Assembly: GCF_021026375.1 (NCBI RefSeq)
Contig: NZ_JAJNDB010000001.1
Span: 930,001 to 994,000, forward strand
Source of the DNA: Actinomycetospora endophytica
GTDB taxonomy: Bacteria; Actinomycetota; Actinomycetes; Mycobacteriales; Pseudonocardiaceae
Direction of reading: 5' to 3'
Length of the DNA stretch: 64,000 bases
Positions 25,518-34,151 of the stretch are shown piece by piece. Made by a program: the position numbers and the translations under genes. The notes beneath the pieces are model-generated. The model did no database searches. It was not told where the DNA came from and worked only from the letters and a program-made list of their open reading frames with translations. Position 1 is the stretch's first letter, and each line of letters starts with the position of its first letter.

Positions 25518-26650
25518 CGGTCGGAACCGGCGGCATGCCGAACCCGGAGCGCGACCGGCGCGACCGGTCCGGCCGCTCCGCGTCCATGACCGACACCCCT
25601 CCGCAGCCACACGACCCCGTGACGGCCGGTCGCGCGGCCCCGGGGGCGCCGACCTCGGAGCGCAGGCACCCGGGCCCGCCCGAGCAGGGGTACGGGTCGC
25701 CGTACCCGGAGCAGCGCGGCCCGGACGCGAACTGGCCGGCCGGCCCCGCGACCCCGCGCCCGATGGATCACCCGTCGCACCCCGACCTGCCGCGGGTGAA
25801 CGGGCACCCGGCACCGCCCGCCCCGCCGCGTCCGGTCGGGCCGCCCGGGCCGCCGCCTGGTCAGCCCGGTCCCCCTCCCGGACAGCAGCCCGGTCCCCCG
25901 CCGCCGGCCGCACCGCCCGCCGGGCCGCCGCCCGCGACGGGCGCGCCGACCGGTCCGGTGCCCGCACCCGGTCCCGCGCACCCGCCGACGACGCCGCTCC
26001 GGACGCCGGACGCCGCGAACGCGCCCGCCGAGGACGAGCAGACCGAGCTCGACGACTCCGACCTGGAGAGCGCGGGCCTGGAGGAGGCCGACGAGCAGGT
26101 CGCCGACGGCTGGGCGCTGGTCAAGGCCACCCAGGAGGGCGACACCGACGCCTTCGGGCAGCTGTTCGACCGCTACCACGACGTCGTCTTCCGGTTCGTC
26201 TTCTACCGGCTGGGTGACCGCGGCGTGGCCGAGGACCTCACCCAGGAGACGTTCGTCCGCGCGTTCCGCCGGATCTCGTCGGTGAGCTACCAGGGTCGCG
26301 ACATCGGTGCGTGGTTCGTCACCATCGCCCGCAACCTGGTGCTCGACCACGTGAAATCCAGCCGCTATCGCCTCGAGCAGGCGACGCCGGAGATCACCGA
26401 CGTGGCGCCCGACTCGCACCGGCCCGGTCCGGAGAGCGAGGTCATCGCCGGCGCGACCCACGAGGAGCTCCTGCGCTGCGTCGCCAAGCTCGGCGAGGAC
26501 CAGCAGGAATGCATCACCCTGCGGTTCCTCCAGGGACTCTCCGTGTCCGAGACGGCCCATATCATGGGGCGGAACGAGGGCGCGGTGAAGGCGCTGCAAC
26601 ACCGTGCGGTGCGGCGTCTCGCTCAACTGCTGCCCGAGGGTTTGCGGTGA
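25514..26650 (+). CDS. ECF-family RNA polymerase sigma factor with Pro-rich N-terminus
   Basis: 378 residues from the ATG at 25514 (GGAG 5 bases upstream). The first ~185 residues are Pro/Gly/Ala-rich and probably disordered. Region 2 follows in KATQEGDTDAFGQLFDRYHD, FRFVFYRLGDRGVAEDLTQETF and VRAFRRI; region 4 is LLRCVAKLGEDQQECITLRF with LQGLSVSETAHIMGRNEGAVKA. The adjoining DUF5667 protein mirrors the BldN-RsbN sigma/anti-sigma pair of Streptomyces, so this is likely a BldN-like ECF factor; the equivalence is inferred from context. It can be translationally coupled to small ORFs on both sides. Confidence 0.9.
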   Translation: MTVGTGGMPNPERDRRDRSGRSASMTDTPPQPHDPVTAGRAAPGAPTSERRHPGPPEQGYGSPYPEQRGPDANWPAGPATPRPMDHPSHPDLPRVNGHPAPPAPPRPVGPPGPPPGQPGPPPGQQPGPPPPAAPPAGPPPATGAPTGPVPAPGPAHPPTTPLRTPDAANAPAEDEQTELDDSDLESAGLEEADEQVADGWALVKATQEGDTDAFGQLFDRYHDVVFRFVFYRLGDRGVAEDLTQETFVRAFRRISSVSYQGRDIGAWFVTIARNLVLDHVKSSRYRLEQATPEITDVAPDSHRPGPESEVIAGATHEELLRCVAKLGEDQQECITLRFLQGLSVSETAHIMGRNEGAVKALQHRAVRRLAQLLPEGLR

Positions 26651-26763
26651 GTGACAACGATGTAGTTCCACCCGACGGCGTGTACCTCGTAACCAGTGGC
26701 CCGTCCGGTCGTTTCGACGTACGACGAGGACGGTTCGTGCCGGACGGCACGAGCGCACGATGA
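26647..26763 (+). CDS. 38-residue ORF between sigma and anti-sigma genes
   Basis: The GTG overlaps the sigma stop (GTGA), a GAGGG lies about 6 bases before it, and its TGA at 26761-26763 lies 11 bases before the anti-sigma ATG. The peptide begins MSDNDVVPPDGVYLVTSG and ends with FDVRRGRFVPDGTSAR, a plausible small beta-hairpin. Codon third positions are less GC-rich than in neighbours, so coding is not certain. It could be a small regulator of the sigma factor, or only a coupling device. Confidence 0.5.
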   Translation: MSDNDVVPPDGVYLVTSGPSGRFDVRRGRFVPDGTSAR

Positions 26764-26774
26764 GGACGGACGAC

Positions 26775-28103
26775 ATGCCGAGCGGTCGCGATGAGGCAGA
26801 CGAGCGGTTCGCCGCTGCCTGGGATGAACGGATGCGCGGACGCGCACCCGGTCGCCGCGCGCACCCTGGCGCGTCCGGGGTGCCACTCGGCGATCATGAC
26901 CAGCCCGGTGACGGGGAGCTCCAGGAGGAGCTCCGGATCGCCGAGATGCTGGGCCGCGCAGCCCGGTCGACCCCGGGGCCCGATCCCGAGGCCTCGCGCC
27001 GGATGCGCGCCAATCTCATGGCCGCGATCGCCGAGGAGTCCCCACAGGTCCCGGTGACGCGCCGCACCGAGCGTGTGGAGGCCACCCCCGCCGGCCACGG
27101 CCGCCGTCGCGCCGAGCGGCGCGGCGGGTCGCGCCCCGGCGACGGCCGCCCCGCCTCGCCCGCGACCGCCGCCGGTCCGGGCCGGGCCACGCGCCGCACC
27201 TCGACGGTGCGCAAGCTGCTCTCGACGACGATGGCCGGGATGGCCTGCGTGCTCGCGCTCGGCGCGCTCACGGTGCTGCTCTCGCGGGGCGCGCTGCCCG
27301 GCGACATGCTCTACGGCCTCAAGCGCGCCTCGGAGTCCACCGAGATCGGCCTGACGTCCGGCCAGGAGGCCCAGGCCCGCAAGCACCTCGACGTCGCGGC
27401 CCTGCGCCTCGACGAGATCCAGCAGCTGGTGGAGCGCGACTCGACCACCGCAGCGGGCCCGCGTCCCACCGCGTCCGGCGCCGACGACGCGGACGCCGCG
27501 CTCTTCGCCGACAACCTGCGCGCCTTCGACGACCAGGCCCGCACCGGCGCGAAGATGCTGCTCCCGCTCGTGAACCAGCCCGCCGGCCCGCCGCCGGGGC
27601 TGCTCTCGCAGTGGGCCAGCCAGCAGCAGCAGACCCTCAACGGGTTCTCCCCCTCGCTGCCGCCCTCGGGCCGGGAGCAGGCGGCGTCGTCCCAGCGACT
27701 GGTCCAGCAGCTGCAGACCCGGGCCACCGCGTTCGAGAAGTCCACCAGCCCGTGTGGCGGCTCGGACTCCGACGATCTGGGCCCGCTGCCCTCGGCGGCC
27801 TGCTCGCAGAGCCAGCAGCCGACGGCGAAGCCCGCGGCTCCGGACACGTCGGCGTTGTCCCCGACGACGAAGACCTCGGCGCCGTCGACGAAGCGGTCCA
27901 CCACCGACGAGACGACGACGAAGACCTCCGACTCGACGTCGACGACCCGCTCGAGCGATTCGGACTCGCCGCTGGTGCAGCTGCCGCTGCCCGGGCCGAC
28001 CACCACGAAGCCGCCGATCCAGGTGCCGGTGCCGGTGCCGGGCCTGCCGAAGGTGCAGCTGCCGCCGCTGCTCCCGGGTCTGCCCGGCCTCTCGCTCGGC
28101 TGA
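26775..28103 (+). CDS. DUF5667 membrane protein, probable anti-sigma factor
   Basis: 442 residues from ATG 26775, which has GAGGA 8 bases upstream (an alternative ATG is at 26760). N-terminal cytoplasmic part of about 150 residues with a helical anti-sigma-like segment (ELQEELRIAEMLGRAAR, then MRANLMAAIAEE). One membrane helix (MAGMACVLALGALTVLLSRG) precedes the DUF5667 signature LPGDMLYGLKRASESTEIGLT and a coiled-coil-like extracytoplasmic domain. The tail is Ser/Thr/Pro-rich and ends in PVPVPGLPKVQLPPLLPG. RsbN, the anti-sigma of BldN, has the same DUF5667 layout. It likely holds the upstream sigma factor at the membrane until a signal is sensed outside. Confidence 0.85.
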   Translation: MPSGRDEADERFAAAWDERMRGRAPGRRAHPGASGVPLGDHDQPGDGELQEELRIAEMLGRAARSTPGPDPEASRRMRANLMAAIAEESPQVPVTRRTERVEATPAGHGRRRAERRGGSRPGDGRPASPATAAGPGRATRRTSTVRKLLSTTMAGMACVLALGALTVLLSRGALPGDMLYGLKRASESTEIGLTSGQEAQARKHLDVAALRLDEIQQLVERDSTTAAGPRPTASGADDADAALFADNLRAFDDQARTGAKMLLPLVNQPAGPPPGLLSQWASQQQQTLNGFSPSLPPSGREQAASSQRLVQQLQTRATAFEKSTSPCGGSDSDDLGPLPSAACSQSQQPTAKPAAPDTSALSPTTKTSAPSTKRSTTDETTTKTSDSTSTTRSSDSDSPLVQLPLPGPTTTKPPIQVPVPVPGLPKVQLPPLLPGLPGLSLG

Positions 28104-28217
28104 ACGGACCCGGTCACGGCCGCGCCCGGCGGGATCGGCCGACACCACTAAGGTGGTCCGCGGAGGACGCGTCCTCTCACCGGGGCGGTTCCGCGGCAGG
28201 CGAGGAGGAGTCGGGCG

Positions 28218-29225
28218 TTGGTAGGACGGCGCGACCGGCGCGACCGACGGGCGGCTGCCGGACGGGAGGCCGCGCGGCGGGCCGGTGAGGCCTCGGCCGC
28301 CGCAGCCTCCGCGCTGGGCACCGACGAGCTCGATCCGGCGGAGGCGTTCGACGGGCCCGGTGCGGACACCGCGGCCGCCCGGGACGCCGGCGCCGCCGCG
28401 GCGGCAGCCGCCGAGACCGCCGGTCCCGACCTCGGCTCGGTACCGCCCGACCTCACCGCCGCCGCGTTCTTCGACGTCGACAACACGATGATGATGGGCG
28501 CGTCGATCTTCCACTTCGCCCGCGGTCTCGCCTCCCGGAACTTCTTCTCCGGGGCCGACCTGCGGGGCTTCGTCTGGCAGCAGGTGAAGTTCCGGCTGGG
28601 CGGCGAGGGCACCCCCGAGGACGTCCAGGCCCACCGCGAGGCGGCGCTGTCCTTCGTGGCCGGGCGGGAGGTGTCCGAGCTCGTGGAGCTCGGCGAGGAG
28701 ATCTACGACGAGCTGATGGCCGACCGCATCTGGGAGGGCACCCGCGCGCTGGCCCAGATGCACCTCGATGCCGGCCAGCGGGTGTGGCTGGTCACCGCCA
28801 CGCCGCTGGAGCTCGCCGGGATCATCGCGCGCCGTCTCGGCCTGACGGGGGCGCTGGGCACCGTCGCCGAGCACGACGACGGGGTCTACACCGGGCGTCT
28901 CGTCGGCGAGCTCCTCCACGGCCCGGCGAAGGCCCACGCGGTCCGCGCCCTGGCCGCCCGGGAGGGCCTGGACCTGCGCCGGTGCTCGGCGTACTCGGAC
29001 TCGATCAACGACGCCCCGATGCTCTCGGTCGTGGGCACCGCGGTGGCCGTCAACCCGGACGCCGAGCTGCGGGCCCTCGCCCGGCGCAACGGCTGGGAGA
29101 TCCGGGACTTCCGCTCCGGGCGCAAGGTGGCCCGCATCGGCGTGCCGTCGGTGCTCGGCGCGGGCGCCGTGGCCGGAGCGGTCGCGGCGGGCGCGGCCTA
29201 CCGCCGGCGCACCTCGGTGTTCTGA
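28218..29225 (+). CDS. HAD-IB family phosphatase (SerB-like)
   Basis: 335 residues from TTG 28218, chosen because gaggaggag lies 7 bases upstream. After an ~85-residue Ala/Glu-rich lead comes the HAD core: nucleophile motif [11 protein letters not shown], motif II in [10 protein letters not shown], the lysine in [17 protein letters not shown], and [13 protein letters not shown] as the metal motif. A helical cap sits between the first two motifs. The C-terminal [17 protein letters not shown] suggests a final membrane-like helix. This corresponds to SerB1/Rv0505c-type proteins, and the phosphate substrate is unproven (phosphoserine or a lipid phosphate). Confidence 0.88.
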   Translation: MVGRRDRRDRRAAAGREAARRAGEASAAAASALGTDELDPAEAFDGPGADTAAARDAGAAAAAAAETAGPDLGSVPPDLTAAAFFDVDNTMMMGASIFHFARGLASRNFFSGADLRGFVWQQVKFRLGGEGTPEDVQAHREAALSFVAGREVSELVELGEEIYDELMADRIWEGTRALAQMHLDAGQRVWLVTATPLELAGIIARRLGLTGALGTVAEHDDGVYTGRLVGELLHGPAKAHAVRALAAREGLDLRRCSAYSDSINDAPMLSVVGTAVAVNPDAELRALARRNGWEIRDFRSGRKVARIGVPSVLGAGAVAGAVAAGAAYRRRTSVF

Positions 29226-29330
29226 GCCGCGTTCGTCTCGTCCGCCGCCTCGAGGGGCACGTCAGGCAGCTCCGAGGCCTGGGCGGCAAGCGTGGTGTGT
29301 CCCTCGTCGGGGGTGGCGCCCGAACCCGTC

Positions 29331-29353
29331 CTCAGCGATGGTCCTTCGCTGAC
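29331..29353. repeat. TCAGCGA palindrome between convergent genes
   Basis: CTCAGCGATG / GTCCTTCGCTGAC: arms TCAGCGA and TCGCTGA, followed by ATGTGACGTCAG. Same family as the elements at 6945, 48286 and 50267. Lies between the stop codons of the HAD phosphatase and the acyltransferase, in a 172-bp gap that holds nothing else recognisable. Confidence 0.7.
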
Positions 29354-29397
29354 ATGTGACGTCAGGATGAACCCTTGCTCACATCACGGAGGCGGGC

Positions 29398-30459
29398 TCA
29401 GCCGAGGAACGCGTTCCGGCGGCCCGAGAGCAGGCGGTAGAGCGTCTGCTGGATGTTCTCCCGCACCTGGTCGGTGAGGTTGAAGACGAGCATCGGGTCG
29501 TCCGCGGCGCCGGGCTCGAACTCGTCGGTGCGGATGGGCTCGCCGAACTCGATGTACCACTTCGACGGGAGCGGAACGAGGCCGAGCGGGCCGAGGAGGG
29601 GCCAGGTCGGCGTGATCGGGAAGTACGGCACGCCCAGCAGGCGGGCGATCGGGCCGAGGTCGCCGATCTTCGGGTAGATCTCCTCGGCGCCGACGATCGA
29701 GCACGGGATGATCGGCACACCGGTACGAAGCGCCGCCGACACGAAGCCGCCGCGCCCGAAGCGCTGCAGCTTGTAGCGGTCCGCGTAGGCCTTCCCGATG
29801 CCCTTGAAGCCCTCCGGCCAGACCCCGACGAGCTCGCCCGACCCGAGCAGCTTCTCGGCGTCCGGGTTGCAGGCCAGGGTGTGGCCCGCCTTGCGCGCGA
29901 CCGCACCGAACCCGGGCATGCCGAACACCAGGTCCGCGGCCAGCATCCGCAGGTTGCGCGGGGTCGGCAGGTCGTCGTGGGTCGCGACGACGGTCATCAG
30001 GGCGTCCAGCGGCAGCGTCCCCGAGTGGTTCGCCACGAGCAGCGCCCCGCCGTGGGCGGGCACGTTCTCGACGCCGATCGTCTCGACCCGGAACCAGCGC
30101 TCGTAGAGCGGGCGCAGCACGGGGAGGATGACGTTCTCGTTGAGGTCCGGGTCGAAGCCGAACTCGTCGACCGAGTAGCGCCCCGCCAGGCGACGACGCA
30201 GGAAGTCGACGACCTCGGAGACCGCCGCCTCGAGCTCGGAGGGCTGGGACGGCGCCAGCGGACCGGCCGGGATCGTCGCCACCTCGCCGCCCGGCGCGCC
30301 CTGCTCGTCCACGATCCCTCCGTCCGTTCCGCTCGCCCCCGTCCCGCCGGCCGGCTCCCCGGGCGGCTGAGCACCGACCACACCACGGCGGCGCGGGGTG
30401 GGCCGGGGACGCGGGCGCCCGCCCGCACCCCGCAGCGGGATCACCTCGGCGTCGCCCAT
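29398..30459 (-). CDS. PlsC-like lysophospholipid acyltransferase
   Basis: 353 residues from ATG 30459 (gagaggaac upstream; the resulting MGDAEVIPL resembles the start of mycobacterial Rv0502). An upstream ATG at 30492 overlaps the epimerase stop. The acyltransferase site is VANHSGTLPLD (HX4D), with WPEGFKGIGK and GVPIIPCSIVGAEEIYP completing blocks II-IV. The ~95-residue N-terminus is low complexity. It acylates lysophospholipid or a related acceptor at the membrane; the exact substrate is unknown. It is the downstream partner of the epimerase gene, as in mycobacteria (Rv0501-Rv0502). Confidence 0.9.
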   Translation of the reverse strand: MGDAEVIPLRGAGGRPRPRPTPRRRGVVGAQPPGEPAGGTGASGTDGGIVDEQGAPGGEVATIPAGPLAPSQPSELEAAVSEVVDFLRRRLAGRYSVDEFGFDPDLNENVILPVLRPLYERWFRVETIGVENVPAHGGALLVANHSGTLPLDALMTVVATHDDLPTPRNLRMLAADLVFGMPGFGAVARKAGHTLACNPDAEKLLGSGELVGVWPEGFKGIGKAYADRYKLQRFGRGGFVSAALRTGVPIIPCSIVGAEEIYPKIGDLGPIARLLGVPYFPITPTWPLLGPLGLVPLPSKWYIEFGEPIRTDEFEPGAADDPMLVFNLTDQVRENIQQTLYRLLSGRRNAFLG

Positions 30460-30488
30460 GCCGTTCCTCTCGGTCACGTCGGTCATCC

Positions 30489-31610
30489 TCATCGCACCGG
30501 GGTGAGCGCGGGCGTGTTCCTGGTCTCGATCGCGGCCGGTTCCCGCTCCGCGGGCGGCGCCGCACCCTGGCCGGGCAGGGCGTGCAGGGCCCGCAGGGCC
30601 AGCGACTCGGCGACGTCGACGTAGCGGTCGGTGTCGAGCATCGGGCGCAGTGCCCGGCCCGCCACGAAGTCGTCGAACGCCTGCGCCGTCGTCCAGCGGG
30701 GCTCGAAGCCGAACTCGGTCTTGAGCTTGGTGGTGTCGACGACGCGGCCGTAGTTGAGCAGGCGCATCTGCTCGGGCGAGAAGTCCACGAGGCGGGCGCG
30801 CCGGGTGATGCGGCCGACCCAGGGCACGAGCGGCTCCGGGATCGGCAGCGTGACCCGCCCCGCGCGGCGTACTGCCTGGGAGAGCATGAGCACGCCGTCC
30901 GCGCCGACGTTGAACACGCCCGGCAGCTCCTCGCGGGTAGCCCGCTCCAGGACCGCGACCGCGTCCTCGGCGTGCAGCAGCTGCACCCGGGCGTCGTACC
31001 CGAGCACCACCGGCACGACCGGCAGCGAGAAGTAGTGCGCGAACGCGGTGTCGGCGCGCGGGCCGATGAGGTTGACGAACCGCAGCGTGGTCACCGGGAT
31101 GTCCGGGCGGCGCCGCGAGAAGCTGCGCACGTAGCCCTCGATCTCGACGGCGTCCTTCGCGTACCCACCGGGCGGCAGCGCCTTCGGCTCGGTGGTCTCG
31201 GTGAACGTCGCCGGGTCACGCGGGCTGGCGCCGTACACGCTCGTCGTCGAACGGACGACGAGCCGGCCCACGGTGTCCGATTTCTGGCACGCCGCGAGCA
31301 GCTGCATCGTCCCGATGACGTTCATCTCCATCATCATCGAGCGCCCGCCGGCGGCCGACGGGTGGCCGGACAGCGACGCGTGGACGACGGTGTCGACCTT
31401 CGCGGTGCTGATGACCTTGCCGATGAGGGGATTGCGGATGTCCACGCGGACGAACTCCGCGCGACCCATCCGCCGTCGCATGTCCCGGGAGGGCGGGGTG
31501 GTGTCCACCCCGAGGACGCGCTCGATGGCGGGATCCGCCGCCAGACGCGCCGCCAGCTCGCCGCCGAGCTGGCCGGCGACTCCGGTGACGAGGACGACGG
31601 ACGGGGCCAT
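30489..31610 (-). CDS. NAD-dependent epimerase/dehydratase (extended SDR)
   Basis: 373 residues. Rossmann start VLVTGVAGQLGGELAARLA, VDTTPPSRDMRRRMG, catalytic-site region TTSVYGASPRDPATFTET and PPGGYAKDAVEIEGYVR (Tyr-x3-Lys), and FVNLIGPRADTAFAHYFSLP. Related to Rv0501 (GalE-like) of mycobacteria, but the real sugar-nucleotide or lipid substrate is unknown. About 50 C-terminal residues are extra and disordered. It heads a two-gene unit with the PlsC-like enzyme (ATGA overlap). Confidence 0.9.
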   Translation of the reverse strand: MAPSVVLVTGVAGQLGGELAARLAADPAIERVLGVDTTPPSRDMRRRMGRAEFVRVDIRNPLIGKVISTAKVDTVVHASLSGHPSAAGGRSMMMEMNVIGTMQLLAACQKSDTVGRLVVRSTTSVYGASPRDPATFTETTEPKALPPGGYAKDAVEIEGYVRSFSRRRPDIPVTTLRFVNLIGPRADTAFAHYFSLPVVPVVLGYDARVQLLHAEDAVAVLERATREELPGVFNVGADGVLMLSQAVRRAGRVTLPIPEPLVPWVGRITRRARLVDFSPEQMRLLNYGRVVDTTKLKTEFGFEPRWTTAQAFDDFVAGRALRPMLDTDRYVDVAESLALRALHALPGQGAAPPAEREPAAIETRNTPALTPVR

Positions 31611-31706
31611 GGCTCTCCCGGGCTGCGGGCGTACGAAATGTCAGGATCGGACCCGCGGGACCGCCGTCGGCGCCGGCCGGGGCTCGTCAGACCCGGCCGG
31701 TGCCGG

Positions 31707-31808
31707 TCACTTGCCGAGCTTGCGACGCTGCACGCGGGTCTTGCGCAGCAGCTTACGGTGCTTCTTCTTCGACATCCGCTTCCGGCGCTTCTTGATGACC
31801 GAGCCCAT
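31707..31808 (-). CDS. bS22/AURKAIP1-COX24-type 33-residue basic protein
   Basis: 33 residues, very basic: begins [20 protein letters not shown] and ends RRKLGK. This is the tiny protein found in all actinobacteria in this position (Rv0500B), with an AURKAIP1/COX24 domain and identified in mycobacteria as ribosomal protein bS22 on the small subunit. The start ATG has gaagggaac upstream. It lies 98 bases before the epimerase start and 158 bases after the BldC-like gene. Confidence 0.92.
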   Translation of the reverse strand: MGSVIKKRRKRMSKKKHRKLLRKTRVQRRKLGK

Positions 31809-31966
31809 ACGGGTTCCCTTCGCAACTCATCCGTGGAGACGTACCGGCAGGCCCGGGCGGCCCGGGCAGCAAGCCTCCACCGTACCGGTGACCCGGGCGG
31901 AGTCCGCACTCCGCCCGGGCCCCGGGTGGTACTGCGCCGATCACCGACCGGCGCCCTGGGCCGGCC

Positions 31967-32191
31967 TCAGCCGGCGTCGATGTACGAGCCCCGCAAGTAC
32001 TCGTGCACCGCCTCCTCGGGCACACGGAAGCTGCGACCGACACGGACGGCCGGCAGCTCTCCGTTGTGCACCAGGCGGTACACCGTCATCTTCGAGACAC
32101 GCATCGTCGCGGCGACCTCGGCCACGGTCAGGAACTGCACCCGTGACAGGTCGCCGTCGTCCCTCCGCCCAGCGGCGGCATTCTGCGGCAT
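31967..32191 (-). CDS. BldC/excisionase-family helix-turn-helix protein
   Basis: 74 residues. After an 18-residue lead comes a MerR/excisionase-type HTH: VQFLTVAEVAATMRVSKMTV, then YRLVHNGELPAVRVGRSFRV and PEEAVHEYLRGSYID. Same class as Rv0500A of M. tuberculosis; usually annotated as helix-turn-helix or excisionase-like, though no phage gene is present. Small regulator of unknown targets. The 256-base gap to proC (32192-32447) would contain its promoter; I see no other element there. Confidence 0.9.
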   Translation of the reverse strand: MPQNAAAGRRDDGDLSRVQFLTVAEVAATMRVSKMTVYRLVHNGELPAVRVGRSFRVPEEAVHEYLRGSYIDAG

Positions 32192-32447
32192 GGTCGACCG
32201 CCTTCCGAGCACCCGTCGTGCCGCCGGTCTTCCCCTCCGGCGGTTCGACACGCACGTGCTGATCGGAGAGTAGCGAGACGGATGTGACGGATGAATCGCT
32301 CGACGTGATGGTGCGGTGGCCGTAGCGCTCGGCGCGTCAAGCGCACACGCCGGATCGTCGCCACGGGAGATGATCACGACGAACGGTCGGCGGCCCGGGC
32401 GAGCGGAGCGACACCGGACGAGCGGATCACCCGTCGGGGCCGCCGGA

Positions 32448-33260
32448 TCAGCCGCCGTAGGCCGCGCCGAGCGCCCGCGACGCGTCACGGCAGCTCTCGA
32501 CGGCGTCCGCGAACGCGGCCCGCAGGCCGTGCGACTCGAGGGTCCGCAGCGCGGCCGCCGTGGTGCCGCCCGGGGAGGTCACCGCCTCGCGCAGCAGGCC
32601 GGGGTGGGCGGGGCCGTCGGTGTCGTCGGTGAGGACCCCGCCCGCGCCGTCCACGGTCGCCGACACGAGCTGCGTCGCGACCGGCCGCGGCAGACCCAGC
32701 CCGACGCCGGCCTCGATCATCGCCTCGGCGACCAGGAACAGGTAGGCCGGCCCGGAGCCCGACAGCGCCGTCGCGACGTCCTGCTGCGCCTCCGGCACGC
32801 GCACCGTCTGCCCGACGGCCCGCAGGAGCGTCTCGGCCGTCCCGACGGCGTCGTCGTCGGCGTGGGCGCCGGGCGAGAGCACGCACATCGCCCGCCCGAC
32901 GAGCATCGGCGTGTTCGGCATGACCCGCACGACCGGCGTCCCCGCCGGCAGCCAGCGCTCCAGGGCCGCCGTCGGGATGCCGGCGGCGAGCGAGACGACG
33001 ACGCGGTCGCGCCCGGCCGGGACGGCCTCCAGCACCCCCTGCACGTCCTGCGGCTTGACGGCGACGACGAGGACGTCGGCCCGCTGCGCCGCGTCGGCGG
33101 CGTCGGTGGCGACGATGCCGAGGCGCGCGACGAGGTCGTCGGCGCGCGGGGTGTCGCGCTCGACCACCAGCAGCGAGGCGGGATCGTGCCCCGCCGCCAC
33201 CAGGCCGCCGAGCAGCGCCTCGCCGATCCGTCCGCCTCCGAGCACCGCGACCGTCGTCAT
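32448..33260 (-). CDS. proC: ProC, pyrroline-5-carboxylate reductase
   Basis: 270 residues. Last step of proline synthesis, NAD(P)H-dependent. Rossmann motif VAVLGGGRIGEALLGGL, VKPQDVQGVL, RVMPNTPMLVGRAM and the C-terminal signature region ALSGSGPAYLFLVAEAMIEA followed by GVGLGLPR and VTSPGGTTAAALRTLE. Length is normal. Starts 54 bases after the isomerase stop, with a long hairpin filling that gap. Confidence 0.95.
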   Translation of the reverse strand: MTTVAVLGGGRIGEALLGGLVAAGHDPASLLVVERDTPRADDLVARLGIVATDAADAAQRADVLVVAVKPQDVQGVLEAVPAGRDRVVVSLAAGIPTAALERWLPAGTPVVRVMPNTPMLVGRAMCVLSPGAHADDDAVGTAETLLRAVGQTVRVPEAQQDVATALSGSGPAYLFLVAEAMIEAGVGLGLPRPVATQLVSATVDGAGGVLTDDTDGPAHPGLLREAVTSPGGTTAAALRTLESHGLRAAFADAVESCRDASRALGAAYGG

Positions 33261-33268
33261 GGTGCGGA

Positions 33269-33328
33269 GCTTCGCATGTGAACGAATGTGGTCGTCATGG
33301 CGACCACATTCGTTCACATGGGCGAAGC
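33269..33328. terminator. Long hairpin spanning the isomerase stop codon
   Basis: Left arm GCTTCGC plus ATGTGAACGAATGTGGTCG (33269-33294); right arm 33301-33328; loop TCATGG. The stem is 19 perfect pairs plus 7 more after a 2-base bulge. The isomerase TGA (33314-33316) is inside the right arm, and the proC ATG at 33260 is 9 bases beyond the left arm. No U-tract. Confidence 0.75.
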
Positions 33329-34141
33329 CCTCCGGCTCCCCAGGTGCAGCCGGGCGAACAGCAGCGACTCCGCCAGCGCGTCGAGGCGGGCGTTGCGGGT
33401 CCTGGCCCGCCGCGTCGAGATCTCGACGACGACGGTGCCGCCGAACCCGGTCAGCGCGAGACGGCGCAGCACGTCGGCGCAGGGCTGGGTGCCCCGGCCC
33501 GGGACGAGGTGCTCGTCGCTCGGCAACCCGGTGCCGTCGGCGAGGTGCAGGTGGACGAGGCGCTCGCCCATGCGCTCGAGCAGCTCGAACGCGTCGTCGC
33601 CCGCCGTCGCGGTGTGCGAGAGGTCGAGCGTGTAGTTGCGGGCGCCGGGCACCGTCGGGTCGTGCCCCGGGGTGTAGCTGGACACCTTCATCCGGCCCCG
33701 GCGCAGCGGGAACATGTTCTCCATCGCGACCCGGACGCCGTGCGCGCGTTCCAGCTCGTCGACCTGCCGGGACAGACCGGCGGCGTAGCGGCGCTGCCAG
33801 CGGAACGGCGGGTGGAGCACCACCGTCGTCGCGCCGAGCCCGGCGGCGAGCACGACGCTGCGGCGCAGCCGTTCGGCGGGGTCCGCGCCCCACACGCGCT
33901 GGGTGATCGCCAGGCAGGGCGCGTGCACCGCGAGGACCGGCATTCCCGTGCGCTCGGCGTGACGGGCGACGGTGCGCAGCTGTCGTGACTCCGGCTCGTT
34001 CCACACCATCAGCTCGACGCCGTCGTAACCGAGCTCGGCGGCCGCGTCGAACGCGGCCGACATGGGCTCCGGGAAGACCGACGCCGTCGAGAGCGCTACC
34101 GGCGCCGACGGGCCGGTGGGTGCGGACGGAACGGCGGTCAC
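33314..34141 (-). CDS. Sugar phosphate isomerase/epimerase (AP endonuclease-2 fold)
   Basis: 275 residues from GTG 34141 (a GTG one codon upstream is equivalent). TIM-barrel family with ALSTASVFPEPMSAAFDAAAE, GYDGVELMVWNEPESRQL, LAVHAPCLAITQRVWG, VVLHPPFRWQRRY, VRVAMENMFPLRRGR, YTLDLSHTATAGDD and LVHLHLADGTG, carrying the Glu/His/Asp metal ligands. Equivalent to Rv0498 of mycobacteria. The true substrate is unknown. It starts 7-10 bases after the stop of the YGS-repeat membrane gene. Confidence 0.88.
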   Translation of the reverse strand: MTAVPSAPTGPSAPVALSTASVFPEPMSAAFDAAAELGYDGVELMVWNEPESRQLRTVARHAERTGMPVLAVHAPCLAITQRVWGADPAERLRRSVVLAAGLGATTVVLHPPFRWQRRYAAGLSRQVDELERAHGVRVAMENMFPLRRGRMKVSSYTPGHDPTVPGARNYTLDLSHTATAGDDAFELLERMGERLVHLHLADGTGLPSDEHLVPGRGTQPCADVLRRLALTGFGGTVVVEISTRRARTRNARLDALAESLLFARLHLGSRRASPM

Positions 34142-34151
34142 CACCCGGGGG

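Noticed and set aside
26760-26774. ATG at 26760 as start of the DUF5667 protein
   Set aside because: It overlaps the small ORF stop but has no ribosome site, while ATG 26775 has GAGGA at the right distance. Coupled use of both remains possible.
31967-32191. Excisionase-like gene as a sign of a prophage or integrative element
   Set aside because: It is a conserved BldC-type gene beside proC in actinobacteria; no integrase, att repeats or phage genes are nearby.
32448-34004. A 518-codon open frame that would fuse proC to upstream sequence
   Set aside because: Only the part from the ATG at 33260 is ProC; the rest is an out-of-frame shadow of the isomerase gene.
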